Positions 10,908-19,793 of a stretch of 64,000 nucleotides of DNA are shown here, piece after piece. Where the stretch lies: positions 4,898,001 through 4,962,000 of the forward strand of contig CP152408.1 of NCBI GenBank assembly GCA_038961845.1, in the 5' to 3' direction. The notes beneath the pieces are model-generated. The model worked only from the letters and a program-made list of their open reading frames with translations. It did not search any database and was not told the DNA's origin. A program made the position numbers and the translations under genes. The first letter of the stretch is position 1. Each line of letters begins with the position of its first letter. Origin of the DNA: Xylophilus sp. GW821-FHT01B05 (GTDB lineage: Bacteria; Pseudomonadota; Gammaproteobacteria; Burkholderiales; Burkholderiaceae_C).

Positions 10908-12344
10908 ATGGGTCAGAAACTCCGAATCGCAGGCTGGATCTCCGTAGGCGTCGTCGCCGGCGCGCTGACCACCGTCTCCTTGCAGACCGTGGCGCGCAGC
11001 GCCCTCAGTCCGCTGCCACTCGAAGAGCTGCAGCAGCTCGCCGCCGTCTACGGCATGATCAAGACGGACTATGTCGAGCCAGTGGACGACAAAAAGCTCA
11101 TCACCGATGCCATCTCCGGCATGGTGGCCAGCCTTGATCCGCACTCCCAGTACTTCGACAAGAAGAGCTTCAAGGAATTCCGCGAAGGCACCACCGGCCG
11201 TTTCGTGGGCGTTGGCATAGAGATATCGCAAGAAGACGGCCTGATCAAGGTAGTTTCACCCATCGAGGGCTCGCCAGCCTTCCGCGCCGGCATCAAGACC
11301 AACGACCTCATCACCAAGATCGACGACACGGCCGTCAAGGGTCTGGCCCTAAACGACGCCGTCAAGCGCATGCGTGGCGAGCCCGGCACCCAGGTCACGC
11401 TGACACTGTTCCGCAAGGACGAGTCGCGTACCTTCCCGGTCACCATCACGCGCGAAGAGATCCGTACCCAGTCGGTGCGCGGCAAGATCATCGAGCCCGG
11501 CTACGCCTGGCTGCGTCTGTCGCAGTTCCAGGAGCGCACGGTTGACGACTTCGTCGCCAAGGTCGACGAGCTCTACAAGCAGAACCCGAACATCAAGGGC
11601 CTGGTGCTGGACCTGCGCAACGATCCGGGCGGCCTGCTGGACTCGGCCGTGGCTGTCTCCGCTGCCTTCCTGCCTGCCGGCGTCACCGTGGTCACGACCG
11701 ACGGCCAACTGGCCGAGAGCAAGGCCGCCTACAAGGCAGAGCCCGCAGACTACCTGCGCCGCCCCGGCAGCACCGACCCGCTGCGCCGCCTGCCGGCCGC
11801 ACTCAAGACCGTGCCCATGGTGGTGCTGGTCAATGAAGGCTCGGCCTCGGCCAGCGAAATCGTGGCCGGCGCGCTCAAGGACCACAAGCGCGCCATCATC
11901 ATGGGCAGCCAGACCTTCGGCAAAGGCTCGGTACAAACCGTGCGCCCACTGGGCCCGGACACCGGCCTGAAGATCACCACCGCGCGCTACTACACGCCTA
12001 GCGGCAAGTCGATCCAGGCCACCGGTATCGTGCCCGACGTGATGATCGACGAGACACTGGAGGGCAACCTGTTCTCCGCCCTGCGCACGCGGGAAGCCGA
12101 CCTCGAGAAGCATCTCAACAGCGGCCAGGGCGAAGAGAAGAAGGACGAAGCCCGCGAGCGCGCCCGCCAGGAAGCCATCAAGAAGCTCGAAGCCGAAGGC
12201 AACAAGCCGGCGCCACGGGCGCCGGAGTTCGGCTCCGACAAGGACTTCCAGCTGGCGCAGGCCATCAATCGCCTCAAGGGCCAGCCGGTGGTTGTGAGCA
12301 AGACCCAGGTCGAGCGCGCTACCGAAGACAAAAAGGAAAACTAA
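10908..12344 (+). CDS. S41 family C-terminal processing peptidase (Ctp/Prc-like)
   Basis: A periplasmic serine protease that trims C-termini of cell-envelope proteins. The 478 aa product has an N-terminal membrane anchor (residues 6-30), a PDZ domain (GRFVGVGIEISQEDGLIKVVSPIEGSPA and on) and the S41 catalytic core with the Ser in NEGSASASE (about residue 314) and the general-base Lys in FGKGSVQT (about 339). The charged C-terminal tail is typical. I choose ATG 10908 over the TTG at 10884 because AGAGG precedes it. A clear terminator follows. Confidence 0.92.
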   Translation: MGQKLRIAGWISVGVVAGALTTVSLQTVARSALSPLPLEELQQLAAVYGMIKTDYVEPVDDKKLITDAISGMVASLDPHSQYFDKKSFKEFREGTTGRFVGVGIEISQEDGLIKVVSPIEGSPAFRAGIKTNDLITKIDDTAVKGLALNDAVKRMRGEPGTQVTLTLFRKDESRTFPVTITREEIRTQSVRGKIIEPGYAWLRLSQFQERTVDDFVAKVDELYKQNPNIKGLVLDLRNDPGGLLDSAVAVSAAFLPAGVTVVTTDGQLAESKAAYKAEPADYLRRPGSTDPLRRLPAALKTVPMVVLVNEGSASASEIVAGALKDHKRAIIMGSQTFGKGSVQTVRPLGPDTGLKITTARYYTPSGKSIQATGIVPDVMIDETLEGNLFSALRTREADLEKHLNSGQGEEKKDEARERARQEAIKKLEAEGNKPAPRAPEFGSDKDFQLAQAINRLKGQPVVVSKTQVERATEDKKEN

Positions 12345-12364
12345 AGGCGCGCCTGCGCGCCAAC

Positions 12365-12396
12365 GCCCCGCCGGTACGCCGCGCGGGGCTTTTTTT
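12365..12396 (+). terminator. Rho-independent terminator after the S41 peptidase gene
   Basis: GCCCCG...CGGGGC stem (12365-12389) followed by TTTTTTT. It ends only a few bases before the next start codon, so the MoeB-like gene must be served by read-through or by a promoter overlapping this region. Confidence 0.85.
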
Positions 12397-12399
12397 CGT

Positions 12400-13155
12400 A
12401 TGGACGACCAAGACCTTCTGCGCTATTCCCGCCACATCCTGCTCGACGAGATCGGCATCGAGGGGCAGCAGCGCCTGCAGGACGCGCATGTGCTGGTGGT
12501 GGGCCTGGGCGGCCTGGGCTGCGCCGCGGCGCTGTACCTGGGCGCGGCAGGCGTCGGCCGCATGACCCTGGTGGACCACGACCGCGTCGACCTCACCAAC
12601 CTGCAGCGGCAGATCGCGCACAGTACCGAGCGTATTGGCTGGCACAAGGTGGCGTCAGCCGCGGCCTCGATCCAGGCACTCAACCCGTTGGTGCAGCTGC
12701 AGCCCCTGGCCGAACAGGCCGACGCCGCCTGCCTGGAGCGCCTGGTGCCCCAAGCCGACCTGGTGCTGGATTGCACCGACGGCTTTGCGATCCGGCAACT
12801 GATCAACGCCGCCTGTGTGCGCCATGGCCGGCCGCTGGTGTCGGGCGCGGCGCTGCGCTTTGATGGGCAACTGGGCGTGTACGACGTGCGCGATGCGGCC
12901 TCGCCCTGCTACGCCTGCGTCTTCCCGCCGCAATCGCAGGTCGAGGAAACCGCCTGCGCCACCATGGGCGTGTTCGCGCCCCTGGTAGGCCTCATTGGCG
13001 CCGCACAGGCCGCCGATGCGCTGACAGTGCTGCTCGGGCGCGGCGCCCCGTTGCTCCAGCGGCTGCGCATGGTGGACGCCCGCCGCATGGAGTGGAGCGA
13101 GGTGCGCGTTGCACGCGATGTAGCCTGCCCCGTGTGCAGCGCACGACGACCCTGA
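12400..13155 (+). CDS. HesA/MoeB/ThiF family adenylyltransferase (MoeB-like)
   Basis: E1-like enzymes adenylate the C-terminal Gly of a small sulfur-carrier protein (MoaD or ThiS). The 251 aa product shows RYSRHILLDEIGIEGQ, the ATP-binding VVGLGGLG near residue 32, DHDRVDLTNLQRQ, and the zinc cysteines CYAC and CPVC near the C-terminus. Typical length for MoeB. No molybdopterin or thiamin genes are adjacent, so MoeB versus ThiF-type is left open. It converges on the histidine kinase gene with only 2 bp between stops. Confidence 0.9.
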   Translation: MDDQDLLRYSRHILLDEIGIEGQQRLQDAHVLVVGLGGLGCAAALYLGAAGVGRMTLVDHDRVDLTNLQRQIAHSTERIGWHKVASAAASIQALNPLVQLQPLAEQADAACLERLVPQADLVLDCTDGFAIRQLINAACVRHGRPLVSGAALRFDGQLGVYDVRDAASPCYACVFPPQSQVEETACATMGVFAPLVGLIGAAQAADALTVLLGRGAPLLQRLRMVDARRMEWSEVRVARDVACPVCSARRP

Positions 13156-13157
13156 AG

Positions 13158-13901
13158 CTATTCCTGTGCGGCAGCGGCCAGCCGCACATAGACGGTGCAG
13201 CCCGCGTCCAGCGCGCCCTCTGCCCGCACGCTGCCGCCGTGGCGCTCGGCGATGCGGCGCACCGCCGCCAGGCCCAGGCCCAGGCCTTCGAACTCCGAGG
13301 TGCCGTGCAGACGCTCGAACACGCCAAACAGCCGGCCCGCTGCGGCTGGGTTGAAGCCCGCGCCGTTGTCGCGCACAAAGATTTCTGCCGCGCCTTGCGT
13401 CCCGCGCTGCCAGCCGACCGCGATCTGCGCCGCAGGCTGGCGCCGCGTGAACTTGAGCGCATTGCCCAGCAGGTGTTGCAGCAGTTGTCGCAGCAGCGCC
13501 GGGTCGCCTTGGCAGGCCGGCAGATCGGGCGCGATGTGCCAGGCCACGTTGCGACCGGCGGCCTCGGCCTGCAGGCCGTCGCGCACCTCGGCCGCCAGCG
13601 CGGCCAGGTCCAGCGGCAGCACGGTGAGCGGCGCGCGGCCTATGCGCGACAGCCCCAGCAAGCCATCGACCATGCGGCCCATCAACGCGGTGGATTGCTC
13701 CATGTTGGCCAGAAAGCTCAGCGCCTCGTCATCGCTGCCCAGGTCTTCCAGCCGCTCGCGCAGCAGGCCGCCAAAGGCCTTCAAGTGGCGCAGCGGCGCG
13801 CGCAAGTCGTGCGAGGCGACGCGGAAGAAGTCCTCCAGTTCGGCGCGTGCCGCAGCCAGTTCGGCCTGCAGCGCGGCGACATCAGGCGGCGACGTGCCCA
13901 T
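13158..13901 (-). CDS. Soluble histidine kinase without a sensor domain
   Basis: The 247 aa product consists of a short N-terminal coiled coil (residues 7-25), an H-box VASHDLRAPLRHLKAF (phospho-acceptor His near 31), a dimerisation helix, and a HATPase_c domain with the N-box LGNALKF, DNGAGFN (G1) and GLGLGLAAVRR (G2). The HDLRAPLRHL form resembles phytochrome-type kinases. No transmembrane segment or input domain is present, so the signal must come from a partner protein. It starts 4 bp after the glmU stop on the same strand, implying co-transcription; no response regulator is adjacent. Confidence 0.85.
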   Translation of the reverse strand: MGTSPPDVAALQAELAAARAELEDFFRVASHDLRAPLRHLKAFGGLLRERLEDLGSDDEALSFLANMEQSTALMGRMVDGLLGLSRIGRAPLTVLPLDLAALAAEVRDGLQAEAAGRNVAWHIAPDLPACQGDPALLRQLLQHLLGNALKFTRRQPAAQIAVGWQRGTQGAAEIFVRDNGAGFNPAAAGRLFGVFERLHGTSEFEGLGLGLAAVRRIAERHGGSVRAEGALDAGCTVYVRLAAAAQE

Positions 13902-13905
13902 ACCT

Positions 13906-15315
13906 CTAGCCTTCCGTCTTGCGCACCGGGCGCTTCCAGTCCGGCAGGTTGACCTGCCGCGCGCGCGACACGGCCAGGGCGCCGGGCGGCGTGTCCTTGC
14001 TGATGGTCGAGCCCCCGCCCACCGTGCTGCCCGCGCCCAGCGTGACCGGCGCCACCAGCACGCAGTTGCTGCCGATATGCACGTCGTCGCCAATCACCGT
14101 GCGGTGCTTGTTCACGCCGTCGTAGTTGGCGGTGATGCTGCCCGCGCCGTAGTTGACCCGCGCGCCCACGGTGGCGTCGCCCAGGTAGGCCAGATGGTTG
14201 GCCTTGGCGCCTTCGGCCAGGGTGGAATTCTTGACCTCGACAAAGTTGCCGATGTGCACCTGCGCGCCCAGCCGCGCACCAGGCCGCAGCCGCGCGAAGG
14301 GGCCTACCAACGCGCCCTCGCCCACCTCGACCGGGCCGGCCTTGCCGCTGCGCTCGCCCGCCACGTGGCTGAACGGATGGATCACCGCGCCAGCGGCGAT
14401 CTGCGCGTTGGCAATGACGCAGTGCGCACCAATGCGCACGCCCTCGCCCAGGCTCACTTCGCCTTCGAAGATGCAGCCGACATCGATCTCTACATCGGAC
14501 TCGCATTGCAGCGTGCCGCGCAGGTCGAAGCGCGCCGGGTCGGCCAGGCGCACGCCGGCTTCCATCAGGCGCTCGGCCTGGCGGCGCTGGTAGGCGCGCT
14601 CCAGTGCCGCCAATTGCGACGGGCTGTTGATGCCTGCCACCTCGACCGCATCCTGCGTGCGCACAACGCGCACCGGCACGCCATCGGCCACGGCCAGCGC
14701 GACGATGTCGGGCAGGTAGTACTCGCCCTGGGCATTGCGGTTGTCCAGCCGCGCCAGCCAGCCGCGCAGGCGCGCCGCGGGCACGGCCATCATGCCGGTG
14801 TTGGTTTCGCGGATGGCGCGCTGGGCGTCAGTCGCATCCTTGTGCTCGACGATGCCCTGCACCGCGCCCTGCGCATCGCGCACGATGCGGCCGTAGCCGC
14901 TGGGGTCGTCCAGCTCGATGGTGAGCAGGGCCAGCGCGCCATCGGCGGCGGCATCGGCCAGGGCGCGCAGCGTAGTGGTGCCGATCAAGGGCACGTCGCC
15001 GTTCAAGACCAGCACCGTGCCGTCTTCACCCAGCAGCGGCGCCGCCTGCTGCACGGCGTGGCCGGTGCCCAATTGCGGCTCTTGCCGGGCAAAGGCCAGT
15101 GCAAACGGCAGGGCCTCAAGTTGCAACGCGGCCTCAACCACCTCGGCGCCGTGGCCGGTCACCACCACCACGCGGCGCGCGCCCAGCGGTGCCACGGCAT
15201 CCAGCACGTGCTGCAGCATCGCGCGCCCGGCAAGCCGGTGTAACACTTTGGGCAGGCGGCTTTTCATCCGCGTACCCTTGCCTGCCGCCATCACCACCAC
15301 ATCCAGCACCGCCAT
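13906..15315 (-). CDS. glmU: Bifunctional UDP-GlcNAc pyrophosphorylase / glucosamine-1-phosphate acetyltransferase
   Basis: GlmU makes UDP-N-acetylglucosamine, precursor of peptidoglycan and LPS. The 469 aa product has the N-terminal uridylyltransferase with [11 protein letters not shown] and [19 protein letters not shown], and a C-terminal left-handed beta-helix acetyltransferase with [30 protein letters not shown] and [10 protein letters not shown]. The start ATG at 15315 shares bases with the ATG of the divergent lipoprotein gene. A sensorless kinase gene follows within 4 bp. Confidence 0.96.
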   Translation of the reverse strand: MAVLDVVVMAAGKGTRMKSRLPKVLHRLAGRAMLQHVLDAVAPLGARRVVVVTGHGAEVVEAALQLEALPFALAFARQEPQLGTGHAVQQAAPLLGEDGTVLVLNGDVPLIGTTTLRALADAAADGALALLTIELDDPSGYGRIVRDAQGAVQGIVEHKDATDAQRAIRETNTGMMAVPAARLRGWLARLDNRNAQGEYYLPDIVALAVADGVPVRVVRTQDAVEVAGINSPSQLAALERAYQRRQAERLMEAGVRLADPARFDLRGTLQCESDVEIDVGCIFEGEVSLGEGVRIGAHCVIANAQIAAGAVIHPFSHVAGERSGKAGPVEVGEGALVGPFARLRPGARLGAQVHIGNFVEVKNSTLAEGAKANHLAYLGDATVGARVNYGAGSITANYDGVNKHRTVIGDDVHIGSNCVLVAPVTLGAGSTVGGGSTISKDTPPGALAVSRARQVNLPDWKRPVRKTEG

Positions 15316-16234
15316 GTACTTTCCTTCTAGCCTGCGTTCGACACTGCTCCGACGCACGGCCAGAGCTTGGTTGCGGATTATCGGCGTGGCGGCCGGCGCA
15401 CTGCTGGCCACGGCGCTGCTGCAGGCCTGCAGCACCATGCGCCTGGCCTATGACCAGTCACCCCAGCTGGCCTACTGGTGGCTGGACGGCTATGTGGATT
15501 TCGACAGCAACCAGTCGCGCCAGGTGCGCGAAGACCTGGACGCATTGCAGCAATGGCACCGCAGCAGCGAGCTGCCGCAGATAGACGCCCTGCTGCGGCA
15601 AGCGCAGGACGCCGCGCCACGCGAAATCACGGCCGACAGCGCCTGCCGCCTGCTCGACGGCGTGCGCGAGCGGCTGCAGGCCGTCACGCTGCGCGCCGAA
15701 GACGTGGTGGCCGTGTCCGCGCTGAGCCTGCAGCCCGAGCAGATCGACAACATCCGTCGCAAGTTCGAACGCAACAACGCCAAGTACCGCAAGCTCTGGC
15801 TCGACGCCACGCCCGAGGATTGGCGGGCCCGGCGCCTCAAGGAAGTACGCGAGCGCAGCGAGATGCTGTACGGCCGCCTGAGCCCGGCCCAGCGTGAGGC
15901 GCTGCAGGAGCACATCGCACGCTCGGCCTTCGACCCGCAGCGCCGCTACGCCGAGATGCTGCTGCGGCAGCAGGACCTGCTGCAGACCCTGGCCCAGCTA
16001 TCGCAAGACAAGCCGCCGCCAGAGCAGGCGCGCGCCACCGTGCGTGCGCTGTTCGAGCGGGCCCTCAACCCGCCCGACGCGGACCAGCGCCGCCATCAAC
16101 AGGCGCTGCAGCGCGAGGGCTGCGAGGCCTTTGCCCAGGTACACGCACTGGCCACGCCGGCCCAGCGCCAGACGGCCGTGGAGCGGCTGCAGGACTACCG
16201 GCGCGATCTGCGGCGGTTGGAAGCCGCGCGCTGA
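15314..16234 (+). CDS. DUF6279-family lipoprotein
   Basis: The 306 aa product has a hydrophobic signal and a lipobox LLQAC near residue 39, followed by [24 protein letters not shown], characteristic of DUF6279 envelope lipoproteins of proteobacteria; function unknown. The rest is strongly helical and charged. The assigned ATG overlaps the glmU start codon on the opposite strand and has no Shine-Dalgarno, so translation may begin at a downstream TTG or GTG (for example the TTG coding for LRIIGVAAG), which would still leave a signal peptide. Confidence 0.8.
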   Translation: MYFPSSLRSTLLRRTARAWLRIIGVAAGALLATALLQACSTMRLAYDQSPQLAYWWLDGYVDFDSNQSRQVREDLDALQQWHRSSELPQIDALLRQAQDAAPREITADSACRLLDGVRERLQAVTLRAEDVVAVSALSLQPEQIDNIRRKFERNNAKYRKLWLDATPEDWRARRLKEVRERSEMLYGRLSPAQREALQEHIARSAFDPQRRYAEMLLRQQDLLQTLAQLSQDKPPPEQARATVRALFERALNPPDADQRRHQQALQREGCEAFAQVHALATPAQRQTAVERLQDYRRDLRRLEAAR

Positions 16235-16245
16235 GTTGCCCCCCC

Positions 16246-16557
16246 TCAAGCATCCTGATTCAGATTGGCTTCCTGGACATAGGACTCGACTTCGCTGGCG
16301 TTGCGCAGCCCGCCAGCGGGCGCCCGCACAGTCTCTGGTGCGGGCTCCGTGCCCGCAGGCTTGCCGCGCCGGGGCAGGTCTCGCCCTGGCACGCGTTGCA
16401 CGCCAGCAGGCAGTGCTTTGCGCGGCCCGGTCTGGAATTCGGTCGCGCCCTGCTGCTGCTGCAGGCAGTTGAGCGCCATGGCGCTGCGCCGGGATTGCTG
16501 TTGCTGTGGCCGCGGCGGTATGCGCGCGGGGGCGTTGGGTTGCTGGGGGGTGAACAT
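16246..16557 (-). CDS. Hypothetical Gln/Pro-rich small protein
   Basis: I do not recognise this 103 aa product. It starts MFTPQQPNAPARIPPRPQQQ, contains two polyglutamine runs, a basic Pro/Gly middle and the acidic end SEVESYVQEANLNQDA. It looks disordered. GGAGA precedes the ATG at a reasonable distance, and it fills the gap between the convergent lipoprotein gene (stop 16234) and the DUF2917 gene. Other frames here are also open, so coding status is uncertain. Confidence 0.45.
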   Translation of the reverse strand: MFTPQQPNAPARIPPRPQQQQSRRSAMALNCLQQQQGATEFQTGPRKALPAGVQRVPGRDLPRRGKPAGTEPAPETVRAPAGGLRNASEVESYVQEANLNQDA

Positions 16558-16686
16558 GGCGTCTCCGGATCGGGCTGGCGGCCCGCAAGGGGCCGCCTGA
16601 GAACGATCAAGCGTAGGGAGCCGCCCACCACCGGCGTGTCGTCTCTGGCGGGCGGTGCCCGTCAGTGGACGCCTACAGCGCCCACC

Positions 16687-17181
16687 TCAAAGCTTGCGCC
16701 CGGCGCCGGCCGTGCATTCGGCCGGCACCTCAGCCGGCCGCCCGCGAGAGCTGGCGGCATGCGCCACCCAGTACACCAGCCCAAGCGCCAGCGCCGCTGC
16801 AGACCGTGCGCACCTGCGCACGCTGCGCCGCAGCCGGCGCGCTGCCAATGCCAGGCCCAGTTGCCAGGCCGCGTCAGGCATCGCTGCGCTGACGGGCTGC
16901 CAGTCGAACCGGGCCTCGGTCTCTGGTGTCAGCGACTCCACCACCACACGGCGCCCGGCCGGCACGGCCAGCCGCCCGCCCTGGCTCAGGAACCAATCCC
17001 CGCCGCGCGGCGCCGCGCCGTGCCGGTGCCAGGGCGTGGCCGCGCCGCCAGCATCGATGGTGATCCAGGCCGCGCCCTGACGCAGCACCACCATGCCGCG
17101 GCCGGTAGTGTGGAAAGTACGCACGCTGCCGCCAATAACGGCGTGCGATTCTTGTTCTTTTGTTGTCAATGCCTGGACCAT
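16687..17181 (-). CDS. DUF2917 domain protein
   Basis: The 164 aa product has the short beta-rich DUF2917 domain in residues 10-85 (MVVLRQGAAWITIDAG, WHRHG, DWFLSQGGRLAVPAGRRVVVE), followed by a helical segment rich in Arg and Ala (about 100-145). The function is unknown. It is divergent from a GcvA-like LysR gene, an arrangement often seen in Comamonadaceae, which suggests control by that regulator. The ATG at 17181 is preceded by GGAG (CTCC on the plus strand at about 17189). Confidence 0.8.
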   Translation of the reverse strand: MVQALTTKEQESHAVIGGSVRTFHTTGRGMVVLRQGAAWITIDAGGAATPWHRHGAAPRGGDWFLSQGGRLAVPAGRRVVVESLTPETEARFDWQPVSAAMPDAAWQLGLALAARRLRRSVRRCARSAAALALGLVYWVAHAASSRGRPAEVPAECTAGAGRKL

Positions 17182-17308
17182 GATCAGCTCCTGCGGAGTT
17201 TGGGAGAGGTACTCATAATCAAGCTCTTCACGACCCTGGTCCAATGAAATCGCGGTTCGGCATTGATTCCGCCAACGCATCAATGAAGACCGCCCCAGCC
17301 CTTTCCCC

Positions 17309-18292
17309 ATGACCCCACACCTGTCCTTGCGCACCCGCACCATCGGCCTGGGCTGCCTGCGCGCCTTCGAGGCCGTGGCGCGCCACCTCAACTTTCGCGC
17401 CGCAGCGGAGGAGATGTCGCTCACCCAGTCCGCCGTCAGCCGGCAGATCCAGTCGCTGGAAGACGACGTCGGCGTGCCGCTGTTCCTGCGCCATACCCGC
17501 GCGGTGGAGCTGACCGGCGCCGGCGCACAGCTGCTGCGCGCGGTGCAGCCCAGCCTCTACAACATGGACAGCGCGGTGCAGCAGATCCGCCAGACCGCCG
17601 GGCGCCGCAGCGTGTCCATCAGCACCTGGGCGTCTTTTGCCTCGATGTGGCTGATCCCGCGGCTGGAGGCCTTCCAGCGCGACCACCCGGACATCGACAT
17701 CCGCATCGACGCCACCGACGTGTCGGTGGACCTGGAAACGACTGACGTTGACGTCGCCCTGCGCTACAGCGTGCCCGGGCGCGTGGCGATGAATGCCGAG
17801 CGCCTGTTTGGCGAGCAACTGGCCGTGGTCGCCAGCCCCTGGCTGCTGCAAGACGGCACGCCGCTGCGCGAGCCGGCCGACGTGAACCGCTTCACCCTGA
17901 TCGAGGCCGGCGACCTCTACCACTCGCACCACACCGAGTGGCTGAGCTGGCAGCGCTGGGCCGATGCGCATGGCGTGCGCAGCCTGGAGCCGCGGCGCTG
18001 GCTGTACTTCAACTACGCGCACCAGATCGCGCAAGCCGCCCTGGCCGGCCAGGGCGTGGCGCTGGCCCGCATGCCGCTGGTGGCCGACAGCCTGGCCGCG
18101 GGCGATTTGGTCGAGGTGCTGCCCCAGCACAAGCTCGATTCGCCGCTGGCCTACTGGCTGCTGATCGCCCCGCGCCGCGCCGCGCGGCCAGAGGTCAAGG
18201 CCTTCTGCGACTGGCTGCGCGTGCAGGCCACCCTCACGCGCCAGACCATTGGCGACGTGCAAGACCCCGACACGGTAGACAACCTGGATTGA
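17309..18292 (+). CDS. LysR-family transcriptional regulator (GcvA-like)
   Basis: The 327 aa product has the N-terminal LysR helix-turn-helix (LRAFEAVARHLNFRAAAEEMSLTQSAVSRQIQSLEDDVGVPLF) and a C-terminal periplasmic-binding-like co-inducer domain (STWASFASMWLIPRLEAF, DVDVALRY, GQGVALARMPLV). The Trp- and DVA-containing pattern is that of GcvA-type regulators. Divergent from the DUF2917 gene with 127 bp between starts, so it probably controls that gene and itself. Confidence 0.9.
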   Translation: MTPHLSLRTRTIGLGCLRAFEAVARHLNFRAAAEEMSLTQSAVSRQIQSLEDDVGVPLFLRHTRAVELTGAGAQLLRAVQPSLYNMDSAVQQIRQTAGRRSVSISTWASFASMWLIPRLEAFQRDHPDIDIRIDATDVSVDLETTDVDVALRYSVPGRVAMNAERLFGEQLAVVASPWLLQDGTPLREPADVNRFTLIEAGDLYHSHHTEWLSWQRWADAHGVRSLEPRRWLYFNYAHQIAQAALAGQGVALARMPLVADSLAAGDLVEVLPQHKLDSPLAYWLLIAPRRAARPEVKAFCDWLRVQATLTRQTIGDVQDPDTVDNLD

Positions 18293-18304
18293 CGGCGCCC
18301 ACTA

Positions 18305-18356
18305 CAAAATAAATAGCTAAAAGCCCAGGCTGCACCTGGGCTAGAGGCATATTTCT
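18305..18356. repeat. Palindromic element, family A (copy 3)
   Basis: Arms AGCCCAGGC (18322-18330) and ACCTGGGCT (18334-18342) around TGC, preceded by AATAGCTAA and followed by AGAGGCATATTTC. It occupies the gap between the convergent LysR (stop 18292) and tyrS (stop 18369) genes and may terminate both. Confidence 0.75.
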
Positions 18357-18368
18357 TCTAAAAACCCA

Positions 18369-19634
18369 TCAGGCCAGCGTGACCCGCGCGAACTTGCGCT
18401 TGCCGACCTGCACCACGTAGACGCCGGCATCCAGCTTCAGCCCGCGGTCCGACACCGGGCTGCCATCCACCCGCACGCCGCCGCCCTCGATCAGGCGGCC
18501 GGCCTCGGAGGTCGACGGCGCCAGCCCGGCCTGCTTGAGCAAAGCCATCACTCCCAGGGGCGCGCCTGGCAACGTCACTTCCGGGATCACGTCCGGCACG
18601 CCGCCCTTGCTGCGGTTCTGGAAGTCCTGCTCCGCCGCCTCGGCCGCGGCTGCGCTGTGGAAGCGCGCCGTCAGTTCCTTGGCCAGCGCCACCTTGGCGT
18701 CCTTGGGGTTGCGGCCGCCTTCGACCTCGGCCTTGAGCGCGGCGATCTCGGCCAGCGAGCGGAAGCTCAGCAGCGTGTACCAGCGCCACATCAGCTCGTC
18801 GGAGATCGACAAGGTCTTGGCGAACATGCTGTTGGCGTCCTCGCTGATGCCGATGTAGTTGTGCTTGCTCTTGGACATCTTCTGCACGCCGTCCAGGCCC
18901 TCAAGCAGCGGCATTGTGAGTGCACACTGCGGCTCCATGCCGCTTTCCTGCTGCAGATGGCGCCCCATCAGCAGATTGAACTTTTGATCGGTGCCGCCCA
19001 GTTCCAGGTCGCTCTTGAGCGCTACCGAGTCATAGCCCTGCAGCAGTGGGTACAAGAATTCATGCAGGCTGATCGACAGGCCGCCGGTGAAGCGCTTGTG
19101 GAAATCGTCGCGCTCCATCATCCGCGCCACCGTGTACTTGGACGCCAGCTGGATCATGCCCACCGCGCCCAGCGGGCCGCACCACTCGCTGTTGTAGCGA
19201 ACCTCGGTCTTCGACGGGTCCAGCACCAGGCTGGCCTGCTTGTAATAAGTGTCAGCATTCACCTTGATCTGCTCGGCCGTCAGCGGCGGGCGGGTGGTGT
19301 CGCGCCCGGACGGGTCGCCGATCAGCGTCGTGAAGTCGCCAATCAGGAAGATCACCTGATGCCCCAGATCCTGCAGCTGGCGCATCTTGTTGAGCACCAC
19401 GGTGTGGCCGAAATGGATGTCCGGCGCGGTCGGATCCAGCCCCAGCTTGATGCGCAGCGGCGTGCCGGTGGCCTCCGAGCGCGCGAGTTTCTGCACCCAT
19501 TCGGACTGCGGCAGCAATTCGTCAGCCCCGCGCAGCGAAATTTCGAGTGCTTGTCCTACGCGATCGGTAACGGGGTATGTTGTAACGACTGGTTGATTCA
19601 TAAGGGTTTTTTCAGATGCCACAGGTTGGTGCAT
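18369..19634 (-). CDS. tyrS: Tyrosyl-tRNA synthetase
   Basis: TyrS charges tRNA-Tyr. The product is 421 aa from ATG 19634, which has GGAAG 7 nt upstream; an in-frame ATG at 19601 ([10 protein letters not shown]) is the alternative and gives 410 aa. The class I signatures are [11 protein letters not shown] (HIGH) and [11 protein letters not shown] (KMSKS), with [17 protein letters not shown] between. The C-terminal S4 domain is visible as [18 protein letters not shown]. Confidence 0.95.
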   Translation of the reverse strand: MHQPVASEKTLMNQPVVTTYPVTDRVGQALEISLRGADELLPQSEWVQKLARSEATGTPLRIKLGLDPTAPDIHFGHTVVLNKMRQLQDLGHQVIFLIGDFTTLIGDPSGRDTTRPPLTAEQIKVNADTYYKQASLVLDPSKTEVRYNSEWCGPLGAVGMIQLASKYTVARMMERDDFHKRFTGGLSISLHEFLYPLLQGYDSVALKSDLELGGTDQKFNLLMGRHLQQESGMEPQCALTMPLLEGLDGVQKMSKSKHNYIGISEDANSMFAKTLSISDELMWRWYTLLSFRSLAEIAALKAEVEGGRNPKDAKVALAKELTARFHSAAAAEAAEQDFQNRSKGGVPDVIPEVTLPGAPLGVMALLKQAGLAPSTSEAGRLIEGGGVRVDGSPVSDRGLKLDAGVYVVQVGKRKFARVTLA

Positions 19635-19793
19635 CGGTATACTTCCGGCCAGCCCGCCACTCGGATTTTAAGTGGCCTGCTTTTTGCACCCGGCAGCCAC
19701 CGAGGCGTGCAAAGAACACCTCCCAAGAACACTGCAGGCTGCGGGACTCCGCCTCCCGCCCTGCCACAGCGACTTCCTTCTGGGGATAGATTT

